DNA of 64,000 bases. It comes from an uncultured Porphyromonas sp. GTDB taxonomy: Bacteria; Bacteroidota; Bacteroidia; Bacteroidales; Porphyromonadaceae. The notes under the pieces are model-generated. The model saw only the letters and a program-made list of their open reading frames with translations. It was not told the origin of the DNA and did not search any database. This document shows positions 17,712 to 25,693 of the stretch, one piece after another. The stretch's first letter is position 1. Each line of letters opens with the position of its first letter. The DNA is taken from positions 233,714 through 297,713 of the forward strand of contig CAKRMU010000001.1 in NCBI GenBank assembly GCA_934364985.1, in the 5' to 3' direction. Made by a program: the position numbers and the translations under genes.

Positions 17712-18207
17712 CGCTAAACTTAATCATATCCTTAAGGAAATTACGATAGACTTCAGAGAAAATATCTGAAGAAAAACCTCTCCGATACGCCGCGTCCGAA
17801 AGTCGTTGATAAGCCTCATTCGCATTACGAGACTTCCGATGGATACGCTCAATACGTGGCTTTAGGTAGTGCGTTAAAGCTTCAGACCACTCATTGCTCG
17901 TAATCTTTCCTAATGCCTTATCAATGCATGCATTAGAGATGCCATGAGTCCTTAACTCTTGGCGAATAAGCCACGGACCCTTGTGAAGCAAATGGAGCTT
18001 GTCACTGATATAATGCTCGGCAAATCGCTCGTCATCAATAAAACCATCCTTAGAAAGGATGGAGAGAATACCATCTACCTCTTCACCGGACAACCCATCT
18101 TCGCTCCATTGAATTAACTTATCCCGAACATCCTTAGTACTCTTTTCGTATTTCGCTGCGTAGTTGCCTGCTCTGATTAATAGCTTATGTAGTGTCTCCT
18201 CATCCAT
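17686..18207 (-). CDS. recX: Regulatory protein RecX
   Basis: RecX proteins bind RecA and block filament growth. The 173-residue product has repeated three-helix units: DVRDKLIQWSEDGLSG, then DGFIDDERFAEHYISDKLH and GPWLIRQELRTHGIS, which is the family signature. No recA is present in the window. It lies 3 bases after prmC and overlaps comF. Confidence 0.9.
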   Translation of the reverse strand: MDEETLHKLLIRAGNYAAKYEKSTKDVRDKLIQWSEDGLSGEEVDGILSILSKDGFIDDERFAEHYISDKLHLLHKGPWLIRQELRTHGISNACIDKALGKITSNEWSEALTHYLKPRIERIHRKSRNANEAYQRLSDAAYRRGFSSDIFSEVYRNFLKDMIKFSDEVDEWVD

Positions 18208-18210
18208 AAT

Positions 18211-19026
18211 TCAAGTAACGATTAGATAACGAATATTACCCCTAAAATCCTCAATAAACTCCGTCTCTTGTGCCTTAAATAACACCCTCAATTGCTCCAC
18301 ACACAACGGATTGATTTCAAAAGCAAAGACCTTTGAATGATATATCTCTTTTATCCTTCGGTAAAAAACAATCGGGTCATTATCCGGAACAAATAATGCA
18401 AGTGATGGCTCCTCGTAAAGGACGTGAGGGGCGATTGTCGATCTTTCATATTCCATAACATACGGCGGATTACTCACAACGAGGTCGTACTCATTTCGAT
18501 TTGCACGGAAGTTAGGAGCCAATATATCTGCGACATCTAAGTGTATATCCGCGGAATATTTTTCAAAGTTTTTGCGAGCAATAAAAGTGGCATCCTCACA
18601 CACTTCCACAGCATCTACTTTCGCACCACACCCGTATAAATACAAGGCGATTGCACCACTTCCGCAACAAACATCCGCCACTTCTGCACCAGGGAATACC
18701 AACTTTCGCTCACACAACATCTCACATAGGGACTCTGTTTCTGGGCGAGGAATCAAAACGCCCGGAGCAACAGCTAAGTCGTATTTTCCAAATACTGTGT
18801 GCCCTAAAACGTATTGCAAAGGTTCGTTATGGAGTAATCGAGCCACCCAATCATCCAACAAAGCCATCTTTTCATTAACTTTGCATTCACCGATAATTAG
18901 CTGAGGGTAAGGACTACTAAAGCACTCCTCAAGAAGTAAACGAGCTATTTGCTCAGCCTCTTCAGTAGAATAGTAGCTCGAAAGTTGACGAGCCATTTGT
19001 CGCTTTTTAGTTTGCACTTCATTCAT
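18211..19026 (-). CDS. prmC: Peptide chain release factor N5-glutamine methyltransferase
   Basis: Methylates the GGQ glutamine of release factors RF1 and RF2. The protein has an N-terminal helical domain and a SAM-dependent methyltransferase domain with VADVCCGSGAIALYL and the catalytic SNPPYV. A longer frame is open up to 19080, but that would run into ribD, so ATG 19026 is chosen. A -7 box (TATCTTTG, complement of 19033-19040) lies so close that initiation at Met 18996 is also plausible. It is first in prmC-recX-comF. Confidence 0.92.
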   Translation of the reverse strand: MNEVQTKKRQMARQLSSYYSTEEAEQIARLLLEECFSSPYPQLIIGECKVNEKMALLDDWVARLLHNEPLQYVLGHTVFGKYDLAVAPGVLIPRPETESLCEMLCERKLVFPGAEVADVCCGSGAIALYLYGCGAKVDAVEVCEDATFIARKNFEKYSADIHLDVADILAPNFRANRNEYDLVVSNPPYVMEYERSTIAPHVLYEEPSLALFVPDNDPIVFYRRIKEIYHSKVFAFEINPLCVEQLRVLFKAQETEFIEDFRGNIRYLIVT

Positions 19027-19032
19027 ATACCA

Positions 19033-19040
19033 CAAAGATA
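19033..19040 (-). promoter_or_regulatory. Candidate -7 box for prmC
   Basis: CAAAGATA on the plus strand reads TATCTTTG on the minus strand, a full TAnnTTTG match in the 23-base gap between prmC and ribD. The expected transcription start would be near 19026, making the mRNA leaderless or moving the start codon to 18996. Confidence 0.45.
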
Positions 19041-19049
19041 ATTGAAATA

Positions 19050-20036
19050 ATGGAAGATAAGCTATATATGCAGAGGGCAATTTACTTAGCCAATTGTGCC
19101 GATAGTAATGCCGTCAAGACCAATCCTAAAGTGGGTGCAGTACTGGTATATAATGATAGGATTATTGGGGAGGGGTACCACCGCAAATATGGCGAAGCTC
19201 ATGCCGAAGTCAATTGCATCAATAGCGTATCCCCAGAAGACAGACAATATATTTCCCTAAGTACGATGTACGTCACTCTTGAGCCATGTGCCCACCAGGG
19301 TAAAACTCCTTCGTGTGCCCATCTCTTGGTATCTATGGGGATTAAACGTATTATTGTAGGTACCTTAGACCCATATCCACAAGTGGCAGGTAAGGGATGT
19401 GACATCCTAAGGTCTGCAAATATCGATGTGAAAGTAGGCTTAATGGCACGCGAATGTCGGCAAGTAGCTAAATTTTTTATGTGCAATCAGTTACACAAAA
19501 GACCATATATTACCCTCAAATGGGCAGAGAGTAAAGATGGTTTCATTGACCGAATAAGGAGAACTGATGAGGCTCCTACTATGATTTCGACGCCATATAT
19601 TCAGCTACTGACTCACAAACTAAGGGGTGAATATATGGGCATAATGATTGGGAAAGGTACATATTTATATGACCACCCTACCCTGACAAATAGACTTTAC
19701 CCCCCATTATCATCTCCCGAAATATTCCTACTTGACAGCAAAAAAAAACTCGAAAAAGAGATTTCTGATCGCCCACATTGGCACATCGTAGCTGACAGTT
19801 ACGACTTGCCACGTATGCTTAATAACCTACTTGCTCAAGGAATTAGCTCGATTCTGATTGAAGGTGGTGCAAAGGTCCTTCAATCATTTATTGACGCTAA
19901 TTTATGGGACGAAATACGGCAAGAAGTAGGCAACAAGCCTTTGCATTACGGAGTAAAAGCCCCGGTTTTAGATAGTGCTTTTCCTGCAACTAATTCATAC
20001 ATTGATGGGCATCTCATTAGGCATTACATTAGGTAA
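19050..20036 (+). CDS. ribD: Riboflavin biosynthesis deaminase/reductase RibD
   Basis: Two-domain enzyme for the second and third steps of riboflavin synthesis. The N-terminal deaminase domain has the zinc site HAEVNCI and PCAHQGKTPSC. The C-terminal reductase domain begins near residue 150 (PYITLKWAESKDGFI) and contains LIEGGAKVLQSF. At 328 residues it is slightly shorter than E. coli RibD (367). The other rib genes are not in the window. It is transcribed divergently from prmC across 23 bases. Confidence 0.93.
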   Translation: MEDKLYMQRAIYLANCADSNAVKTNPKVGAVLVYNDRIIGEGYHRKYGEAHAEVNCINSVSPEDRQYISLSTMYVTLEPCAHQGKTPSCAHLLVSMGIKRIIVGTLDPYPQVAGKGCDILRSANIDVKVGLMARECRQVAKFFMCNQLHKRPYITLKWAESKDGFIDRIRRTDEAPTMISTPYIQLLTHKLRGEYMGIMIGKGTYLYDHPTLTNRLYPPLSSPEIFLLDSKKKLEKEISDRPHWHIVADSYDLPRMLNNLLAQGISSILIEGGAKVLQSFIDANLWDEIRQEVGNKPLHYGVKAPVLDSAFPATNSYIDGHLIRHYIR

Positions 20037-20115
20037 TATCTAAAGGATTATTAGCACGACAAATAGGCCGACAAGCTTTAGAAATCAAGCTTTGACAACA
20101 TCAAATCTCCAATAA

Positions 20116-20301
20116 AAGGGAAGCAACGGGCAGGGAGTGTATCGTAGCAGTTACAAGAATGCCCGCCGCCTCGCAGTGACGGAAGTGAATAATGCCTACC
20201 GAAAAGCGGACAGCGACCGATGGCAACAGCTGGACTTTGTTATTGGAGTGCGGGTGCAGCTCTCCAATAACCACACACCCCCGCCCCACTTTGCCAAGTA
20301 A
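20116..20301 (+). pseudogene. Remnant of Mu-like phage head morphogenesis (minor head) protein
   Basis: The frame from 20116 to the stop at 20299 has no start codon and is closed upstream by a TAA at 20113. It reads QGVYRSSYKNARRLAVTEVN, then NAYRKADSDRWQQLDFVIGV, then LSNNHT, a recognisable core of Mu gp30/SPP1 gp7-like head proteins. The C-terminal metal-binding region that should follow NNHT is missing and replaced by PPPHFAK and a stop. It is a truncated fragment from a prophage or a conjugative element, beside tRNA-Thr. The family call is from memory of motifs, not a search. Confidence 0.75.
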
Positions 20302-20346
20302 CCACTATCTTTGTGATGGTTAAAACACCAAGCAACCTCAAGTGTA

Positions 20347-20592
20347 ATGAATACCGACTTTACGGACCTATTCCATTTTGATGATACCTTTGATTTTGGA
20401 GGGGCAGACTACACGACACTTGATGTAGGAGCCGACCTCCTTAGTGAGTTTGAGATTGAATCTGGGTGTGACGACATCGCTAAAAGCCTCACCGACACCG
20501 AGGACACAACGCAAGACGTGACCCTTTCCCTTTACTCAACACCTCCAAATAAACCGTGTTTTCCCAACAGAAAAAGGGTGCTAAAGTGCTGA
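20347..20592 (+). CDS. Orphan acidic hypothetical protein
   Basis: An 81-residue frame starting at ATG 20347 and very rich in Asp, Glu, Thr and Phe over its first 60 residues (MNTDFTDLFHFDDTFDFGGA); the end is basic (PNRKRVLKC). A TATCTTTG box lies at 20306-20313, 34 bases upstream, without a clear TTG. No family is recognised. It follows a phage remnant and its 3' end overlaps the terminator of the opposite-strand tRNA, so it may be another fragment of the same lost element, or spurious. Confidence 0.35.
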   Translation: MNTDFTDLFHFDDTFDFGGADYTTLDVGADLLSEFEIESGCDDIAKSLTDTEDTTQDVTLSLYSTPPNKPCFPNRKRVLKC

Positions 20593-20614
20593 AATCCACA
20601 CCTTAACACCCTTT
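20566..20614 (-). terminator. Terminator of the ffs-tRNA-Thr transcript
   Basis: On the minus strand AAAGGGTG (from 20614) pairs with CACCCTTT ending near 20572, followed by TTTCTG. The hairpin lies directly beyond the tRNA-Thr 3' end. Confidence 0.65.
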
Positions 20615-20615
20615 G

Positions 20616-20688
20616 AGCCTCTTGCCGGACTCGAACCAGCGACCGTCTGATTACAAATCAGGAGCTCTACCAACTGAGCTAAAGAGGC
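20616..20688 (-). tRNA. tRNA-Thr (anticodon TGT)
   Basis: Read on the minus strand: acceptor GCCTCTT with AAGAGGC, D arm GCTC/GAGC, anticodon loop TTTGTAA giving TGT, T arm with GGTTCGAGTCC. The top pair of the anticodon stem is C-A. The CCA is not encoded. It begins four bases after the SRP RNA ends, so the two are cotranscribed. Confidence 0.94.
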
Positions 20689-20692
20689 GGGT

Positions 20693-20789
20693 GGGTAAGC
20701 TATCTACATCGCACCGCTACAACCGGCTACCCTTGCTGCGATCAAGCCCTGGGGGAGTTGACCAGGAGCTGGTCGTGCAGGACTTACCC
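20693..20789 (-). ncRNA. ffs: Signal recognition particle RNA (4.5S, small bacterial type)
   Basis: Read on the minus strand, GGGTAAG at the 5' end pairs with CTTACCC at the 3' end. Between them is the conserved domain IV: GTCAACTCCCCCAGGGC, a TTGA-type tip, then GCAGCAAGGGTAGCCGG, matching the SRP core seen in other bacteria (CCCCCAGG and GCAGCAAGGGTA). The apical tetraloop departs from the usual GGAA. The RNA binds Ffh and targets membrane proteins. It has its own consensus promoter and runs directly into tRNA-Thr. Confidence 0.85.
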
Positions 20790-20800
20790 TTATCGTGGTG

Positions 20801-20830
20801 CAAAGATACATTATTTTTTTGAATTGCCAA
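20801..20830 (-). promoter_or_regulatory. Promoter of ffs and tRNA-Thr
   Basis: Minus strand: TTG (complement of 20828-20830), 19 bases, TATCTTTG (complement of 20801-20808). Full consensus match. The transcript should begin near 20794, at the SRP RNA 5' end. Confidence 0.85.
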
Positions 20831-20912
20831 ATAACTTACCCAAAAGCTTTTGGAGTACATGACTATTATTGGAGATAAAGTAATTATACTTTATCCTTGC
20901 ATTGGTTGTGAA

Positions 20913-21004
20913 GAATATCTGGTATTCGTCTCGGTGGATACTTGGTATATGCCTCTGCTAATACCAAGTATTTGCTTTGACGAATATAGGGAATAAGTGA
21001 CCAC
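20913..21004. repeat. 23-bp-period repeat block, copy D
   Basis: Units at 20913-20935, 20936-20958, 20959-20981 and 20982-21004. ATACTTGGTAT in unit 2 is a perfect inverted repeat of ATACCAAGTAT in unit 3. It lies between the divergent ffs promoter and the MATE leader. Confidence 0.9.
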
Positions 21005-21268
21005 CAACTATAAGTCATTAATTTTTAGGTAACTAACAACATAAAAGATTAGGTCATCTTTTATAGGTGTCAAATGACAATCTAAGTTGTTATAATAGGA
21101 TGAAATCGACATTAGCACAATGCTAATAGGATAAAAAGGAAAAGGATTAACTTATAGGAAAACTGCCACAATAATATTCTTTCTTTTGTATCGCTAAGCC
21201 ATCAAACGATTAAATACTCTTTTATAAAGTGGGAATCCTTCAGTCACGCATTATCCGCTATATTTCGT

Positions 21269-21276
21269 TACATTTG
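21269..21276 (+). promoter_or_regulatory. Candidate -7 box for MATE gene
   Basis: TACATTTG, a full TAnnTTTG match, with no clear TTG upstream. It would give a leader of about 125 bases containing a hairpin (GATGGG ATGA CCCATC, 21313-21328) and a short ORF. Between 21005 and 21268 nothing else is recognised. Confidence 0.4.
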
Positions 21277-21318
21277 CATAAACTTATGATGGATTATCAG
21301 GTAAAATAAGGAGATGGG

Positions 21319-21417
21319 ATGACCCATCAGTTACCTTCAGTCGCGGTTGATATAGTTGTTTTTACCGGCTTTAATGGAGCCAATAGTGAATTAGTAGTTT
21401 GCGTTTATGACGGATGA
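21319..21417 (+). CDS. Leader ORF upstream of and overlapping the MATE gene
   Basis: ATG at 21319 has AAGGAG at 21308-21313, five bases away, an unusually good Shine-Dalgarno for this organism. The frame encodes 32 residues (MTHQLPSVAVDIVVFTGFNG and 12 more) and stops at 21415-21417, overlapping the MATE start by 11 bases. The sequence faintly resembles the first strand of a Nudix domain, so it may be a truncated gene remnant, or a leader peptide coupling translation. Not established. Confidence 0.4.
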   Translation: MTHQLPSVAVDIVVFTGFNGANSELVVCVYDG

Positions 21418-22744
21418 TAAGCTCGATATATCTACTCGAGGTATATTCAGAATCTCTTGGCCTATCTTTATTTCGCTGATTGCCCAAAATTTGATCGGGG
21501 TCATCGACACCGCTTTTATAGCACGTGTGGGCGAAGTAGAATTGGGAGGCACCGCCATGGGTAGTCTGGTTTACTTCAGCATCTATACCGTTGGGTGGGG
21601 CTTAGCAAGTGGCACGCAGATAATGGTCAGCCACCGCTATGGGGCTAAAAACTATAGCTCCATAGGTTTGGTATTGGGGCAAAGCGTCAGGCTCTTGCTC
21701 ATATCTGCCCTTATCGTATTTGTCATAGCCGTCACTTCCGGTCCCTTGCTATTCGGTTCTCTTCTTAGTAGTCCCGGTGTGGCTCAAGCTGCTATAGACT
21801 ATTGGAGCTATCGTAGTTTTGGCTTTGTTTTCGCGTTTATCTCTGCCACACTTAGGTCCTTTTTTGTAGGAATATCTCGCACTAAAGTACTGACGCTTAA
21901 CTCTATTGTAATGTCTGTAGTCAACATCACTTTGGACTATGCTCTGATATTTGGTCACTGGGGGTTACCTGAGATGGGGGTCAAAGGGGCAGCATTGGCG
22001 AGTGTGATTGCAGAAGCCGCGTCGATGCTTTTCTATATCATCTATATTCGCTACAAGGTAGATAGTGATGCATATGGTCTCAACAGCTCCCACCTCGTAT
22101 CATATGATAAAGCTCTCTCTAAGCAACTTTTTAATCTCAGCTATTACCTGATGTTACAAGCTTTTGTGAGCCAATCGGTATGGACTGTATTCTTTTTTAT
22201 GCTTGAGAGTTTAGGTGAAAGGGAACTGGCGGTTGCCTCGATCACACGCCAGTTGTATGTGCTGATCTCGATTCCTACTATTGCTTATGGGACGGCGGTA
22301 CGTACCACGGTGGGGCATATCGTAGGGGCTGATAGGATGAATGAACTGATGACCTATCTCCGTCACGCTGTGCAGCTCTCTCTCGGCACGATGCTGGTAT
22401 TATTTATATTTTTGCAAGTTCTCCCCGAACTACCTCTTAGGATATTCACAGATAGTATTGACCTCATCGAAGCGTCTAAGAGTACTCTTAGAGTATTGGC
22501 ATGTGCAGGATTGATTGCCTCAGCAGGCAATATGTTTTTCTACGCCGTTAGCTCTACCGGTAATACAAGGCGTGTCTTCCAGATCGAGATGATGAATACT
22601 GTTTTTTATCTTATATATGGAGCCGTGATGGTTTATGTGCTACAAGCCCCAGTAGCAGTATGCTTTACCGTGGAGATTATCTACTTTACATCGATTGCCT
22701 TAATGAGCTATACATATATCAAAAAGGTGACTCGCAATCTTTAG
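21407..22744 (+). CDS. MATE family multidrug/toxin efflux transporter
   Basis: Inner-membrane antiporter that exports small molecules using an ion gradient. The 445-residue product has about 12 membrane segments and MatE signatures: GIFRISWPIFISLIAQNLIG at the N-terminus, FIARVGEVELGGTAMG after it, and the mid-protein repeat where the fold duplicates (about residue 235). The product resembles the DinF subgroup. The substrate cannot be told. Its start overlaps a leader ORF. Confidence 0.9.
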   Translation: MTDDKLDISTRGIFRISWPIFISLIAQNLIGVIDTAFIARVGEVELGGTAMGSLVYFSIYTVGWGLASGTQIMVSHRYGAKNYSSIGLVLGQSVRLLLISALIVFVIAVTSGPLLFGSLLSSPGVAQAAIDYWSYRSFGFVFAFISATLRSFFVGISRTKVLTLNSIVMSVVNITLDYALIFGHWGLPEMGVKGAALASVIAEAASMLFYIIYIRYKVDSDAYGLNSSHLVSYDKALSKQLFNLSYYLMLQAFVSQSVWTVFFFMLESLGERELAVASITRQLYVLISIPTIAYGTAVRTTVGHIVGADRMNELMTYLRHAVQLSLGTMLVLFIFLQVLPELPLRIFTDSIDLIEASKSTLRVLACAGLIASAGNMFFYAVSSTGNTRRVFQIEMMNTVFYLIYGAVMVYVLQAPVAVCFTVEIIYFTSIALMSYTYIKKVTRNL

Positions 22745-22815
22745 AATTCAGGCTAAAACGTGATGGGTGCCCTACCCTGCCTCGTTTCATTTTGAATATT
22801 AATATTACTGACAAT

Positions 22816-25527
22816 ATGCAGCAGAAACATTGGATTGGGCTTTCGGATTCGGAAGTAATTAATAATAGAGAAAAATATGGTGCTAATATTCTGACTCCAG
22901 TAGAGCAGGAGTCTATTTGGCGGAAATTTCTCAGCAAGTTTAAGGATCCTACGATAATTATCCTGATGGTTGCTGCAGTTCTCTCTTTTGGCGTATCGCT
23001 ATATGAAATAATGGCGATCGGCAAGGGAAGCGAAGCTCTTTTAGAGCCTTTAGGCATTCTGATTGCCGTACTTTTAGCTACTGGCCTATCCTTCTACTTT
23101 GAGCATAAGGCAGATAAAGAGTTTACCATACTCAATAAAGTCAATGACGAAGAACAGGTCCGGGTAATTCGCAATGGTCACACAACGCAAATACCGAAAA
23201 GGGATGTAGTCGTGGGGGATCTCATTGTTATTGAAACGGGTGACGAGGTACCAGCGGATGCAAAACTGCTGGACGCAATGTCGCTAATGGTGGATGAATC
23301 GACACTAACGGGCGAACCAATTGCAGCAAAAGTAACGAAAGAGGATCTTTTTGATCCCGAAGCTACATTTCCCTCAAATCATGTAATGCGAGGGACGAAA
23401 GTAGTAGAGGGTCACGGGCTATGTGAAGCTTTTGCAGTAGGCGATAGGACAGAAAATGGCAAGGTATTCAAGTCCGCACAAATTGATGATACCGTAAAAA
23501 CGCCCCTCAATGAGCAACTCGACAAGCTCGGAAATATGATAAGTAAAATCGGATATGGCATAGCTATTGCGGTATTTGTAGGTAGGATAATCGTCTATAT
23601 GATGACGAATTATGGCACCACCTTTATGTGGGATGACTTTCTCTCTTACCTACTTCAAACCATAATGCTGGCGGTAACAATCGTCGTCGTTGCTGTACCT
23701 GAGGGGTTGCCTATGGCAGTAACTCTCAGTCTCGCATATAGTATGCAAAGGATGCTAAAGACCAATAACTTAGTCAGGAAAATGCACGCCTGTGAAACGA
23801 TGGGAGCGACTACTGTGATCTGCACAGACAAGACCGGGACGCTCACCGAAAACCAAATGCGTGTCTCCGAAACACTGTTTTTCGGGTTTGAAGAGCAAGT
23901 ACTCAAAGATGATGAGGAGAGCATACTGATTAAGGAAAATATCGCTCTTAACAGCACAGCTACCATCGACACCTCAGAAGTCGATGAACCTAAAGTATTC
24001 GGTAACCCTACCGAGGGTGCACTGCTTCTTTGGTTACATACTCAGGGCGTAGATACTCCATTAATACGTGAGGAAGTACGCATATTACAGCAGATACCTT
24101 TCTCCACAGAGCGAAAATATATGGTTACTGAAGTGCAATCAAAGATTGGCAAAAGGGTACTATATATTAAAGGTGCACCCGAAATCGTTGCTGGGATGAC
24201 GGAGAGAGTCATCGGCAATAAGTCTCAAGACGAGATAGAGCGACAATTAGCAATATATCAGTCAGAAGGAAGACGAACACTGGGATTCGCATATCAAGAG
24301 CTATCAGATAACGAACCTGGAATAGTAGATGGAAAATTAGTCGCCAATCACCTTTTATTCCAAGGGATTGTTGCGATAGCCGACCCCGTTCGTAGCGATG
24401 TGCCAAATGCTGTTGAGACCTGTCTTCTCGCGGGTATTGACGTTAAGATTGTCACAGGTGATACCATTGGCACGGCAAGAGAGGTGGCTCGGCAAATAAG
24501 ACTTTGGCATAAAAATGACGGCGAAGAGCAGATACTGACGGGACCTGAAATAGCTGATATGAGCGATGAAGAGCTACAACGACGAATAGGAACTGTAAAG
24601 ATCATATCACGTGCACGCCCACTTGATAAACGCAGATTAGTAGAAGCTCTTCAGAGAAATAACGAAGTAGTCGCAGTGACTGGCGATGGTACCAATGACG
24701 CACCAGCACTAAAGGCAGCACACGTAGGGCTATCAATGGGCGATGGTACAGCCATCGCCAAAGAAGCAAGTGATATCACCATCATTGACAATTCCTTTGC
24801 CAGCATCGGTAGAGCCGTAATGTGGGGACGATCATTATACCAAAACATTCAGCGTTTTATACTCTTTCAGATGACCATAAACGTTGTTGCGTGTCTCATT
24901 GTATTGGCAGGAGCATTCCTCGGCACCCAGTCTCCGCTGACGGTAACTCAGATGCTATGGGTCAATCTCATTATGGATACGTTCGCTGCTATGGCATTAG
25001 CGTCTCTACCGCCAAGTGGAAAAGTGATGGAAGAACACCCGAGAGATCGCAACGCATTTATCATTAATGAGCAGATGGCAAAACGCATATTCGGCATCGG
25101 AGGAGTATTCTTCCTGCTCCTCTTAGGGCTACTATTCGTTTTTCAGCATACCAATATCTCCTCGCTCCAAGACCTTACTAACCTCCAATGGCAATCCACA
25201 ACTAGGGGAATTAGCAGATACGAACAAAGTCTATTTTTTACCCTATTTGTTTGGCTTCAGTTTTGGAATATGTTTAATGCCAAAGCCTATATGTCGAAGC
25301 AATCTGCATTCCACTTCAAAGGAGCGAGTGGCTTCATTCTAATTGCTTTTGTTATTGTAGTAGGTCAGATCATTATCGTTACTTTTGGAGGCGAAATGTT
25401 TAATGTCGTACCTCTTTCTACCTATGATTGGATGCTCTCATTGCTCATAACTTCGCCGGTTTTAATATTAGGCGAACTCATCAGATTCTTGGATAATAAA
25501 AAAGCTAAAGTGGAAGATATCCATTAA
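22816..25527 (+). CDS. Calcium-translocating P-type ATPase (PMCA/SERCA-like)
   Basis: Cation pump of about 903 residues. It has an N-terminal cation ATPase domain (GLSDSEVINNREKYGANIL), the actuator motif TGE in LTGEP, the ion-site segment VPEGLPMAV in TM4, the phosphorylation site DKTGTLT, and the hinge TGDGTNDAPAL. The C-terminal membrane domain has LWVNLIMDTFAAMALA. These fit calcium pumps of type IIB. The frame is open to 22660 inside the MATE gene, but homology begins at MQQKHW, so ATG 22816 is used. The end of the gene overlaps the tRNA-Gln terminator. Confidence 0.92.
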   Translation: MQQKHWIGLSDSEVINNREKYGANILTPVEQESIWRKFLSKFKDPTIIILMVAAVLSFGVSLYEIMAIGKGSEALLEPLGILIAVLLATGLSFYFEHKADKEFTILNKVNDEEQVRVIRNGHTTQIPKRDVVVGDLIVIETGDEVPADAKLLDAMSLMVDESTLTGEPIAAKVTKEDLFDPEATFPSNHVMRGTKVVEGHGLCEAFAVGDRTENGKVFKSAQIDDTVKTPLNEQLDKLGNMISKIGYGIAIAVFVGRIIVYMMTNYGTTFMWDDFLSYLLQTIMLAVTIVVVAVPEGLPMAVTLSLAYSMQRMLKTNNLVRKMHACETMGATTVICTDKTGTLTENQMRVSETLFFGFEEQVLKDDEESILIKENIALNSTATIDTSEVDEPKVFGNPTEGALLLWLHTQGVDTPLIREEVRILQQIPFSTERKYMVTEVQSKIGKRVLYIKGAPEIVAGMTERVIGNKSQDEIERQLAIYQSEGRRTLGFAYQELSDNEPGIVDGKLVANHLLFQGIVAIADPVRSDVPNAVETCLLAGIDVKIVTGDTIGTAREVARQIRLWHKNDGEEQILTGPEIADMSDEELQRRIGTVKIISRARPLDKRRLVEALQRNNEVVAVTGDGTNDAPALKAAHVGLSMGDGTAIAKEASDITIIDNSFASIGRAVMWGRSLYQNIQRFILFQMTINVVACLIVLAGAFLGTQSPLTVTQMLWVNLIMDTFAAMALASLPPSGKVMEEHPRDRNAFIINEQMAKRIFGIGGVFFLLLLGLLFVFQHTNISSLQDLTNLQWQSTTRGISRYEQSLFFTLFVWLQFWNMFNAKAYMSKQSAFHFKGASGFILIAFVIVVGQIIIVTFGGEMFNVVPLSTYDWMLSLLITSPVLILGELIRFLDNKKAKVEDIH

Positions 25528-25542
25528 GATATCTCCCACTTT
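25493..25542 (-). terminator. Terminator of tRNA-Gln, overlapping the ATPase 3' end
   Basis: Hairpin arms at 25507-25521 and 25528-25542 pair at 14 of 15 positions around loop CATTAA. On the minus strand it is followed by AGCTTTTTTATT. There is no T-run on the plus strand, so it mainly serves the tRNA. Confidence 0.8.
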
Positions 25543-25545
25543 AGG

Positions 25546-25619
25546 TGGCTGTCTCGCAGGGATTCGAACCCCGAATTAAAGAGCCAGAATCTTTCGTGTT
25601 ACCATTACACCACGAGACA
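25546..25619 (-). tRNA. tRNA-Gln (anticodon CTG)
   Basis: Minus strand: acceptor TGTCTCG with CGAGACA, anticodon stem AAAGA/TCTTT with loop TTCTGGC giving CTG, T arm GGGGTTCGAATCCC. Discriminator G is followed by an encoded CCA (25546-25548), unlike the other three tRNAs here. It reads CAG codons. Confidence 0.93.
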
Positions 25620-25628
25620 ATGGCATAA

Positions 25629-25692
25629 AAAGAGGTGGTACACCTACCTCTCTTGCGAGTGCAAATGTACCACAATTCCTACAATTTACCAA
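25629..25692 (-). promoter_or_regulatory. tRNA-Gln promoter and leader hairpin
   Basis: Minus strand TTG (complement of 25690-25692), 20 bases, TACATTTG (complement of 25662-25669): full consensus. The -33 box abuts the clpB stop codon. Between the -7 box and the tRNA is a hairpin (AGAGGT with ACCTCT, within 25629-25651) followed by TTTTTATG, which looks like the clpB terminator placed within the tRNA leader. Confidence 0.7.
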
Positions 25693-25693
25693 C

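Noticed and set aside
20101..20289. 62-residue minus-strand ORF at the phage remnant
   Set aside because: The plus-strand frame carries clear head-protein motifs; the minus-strand frame is its shadow.
20613..20822. 69-residue plus-strand ORF at the tRNA-Thr/SRP region
   Set aside because: It is the antisense of two RNA genes.
22660..22815. 52-residue N-terminal extension of the calcium ATPase
   Set aside because: It lies inside the end of the MATE gene in another frame and has no ATPase-like sequence; homology begins at ATG 22816.
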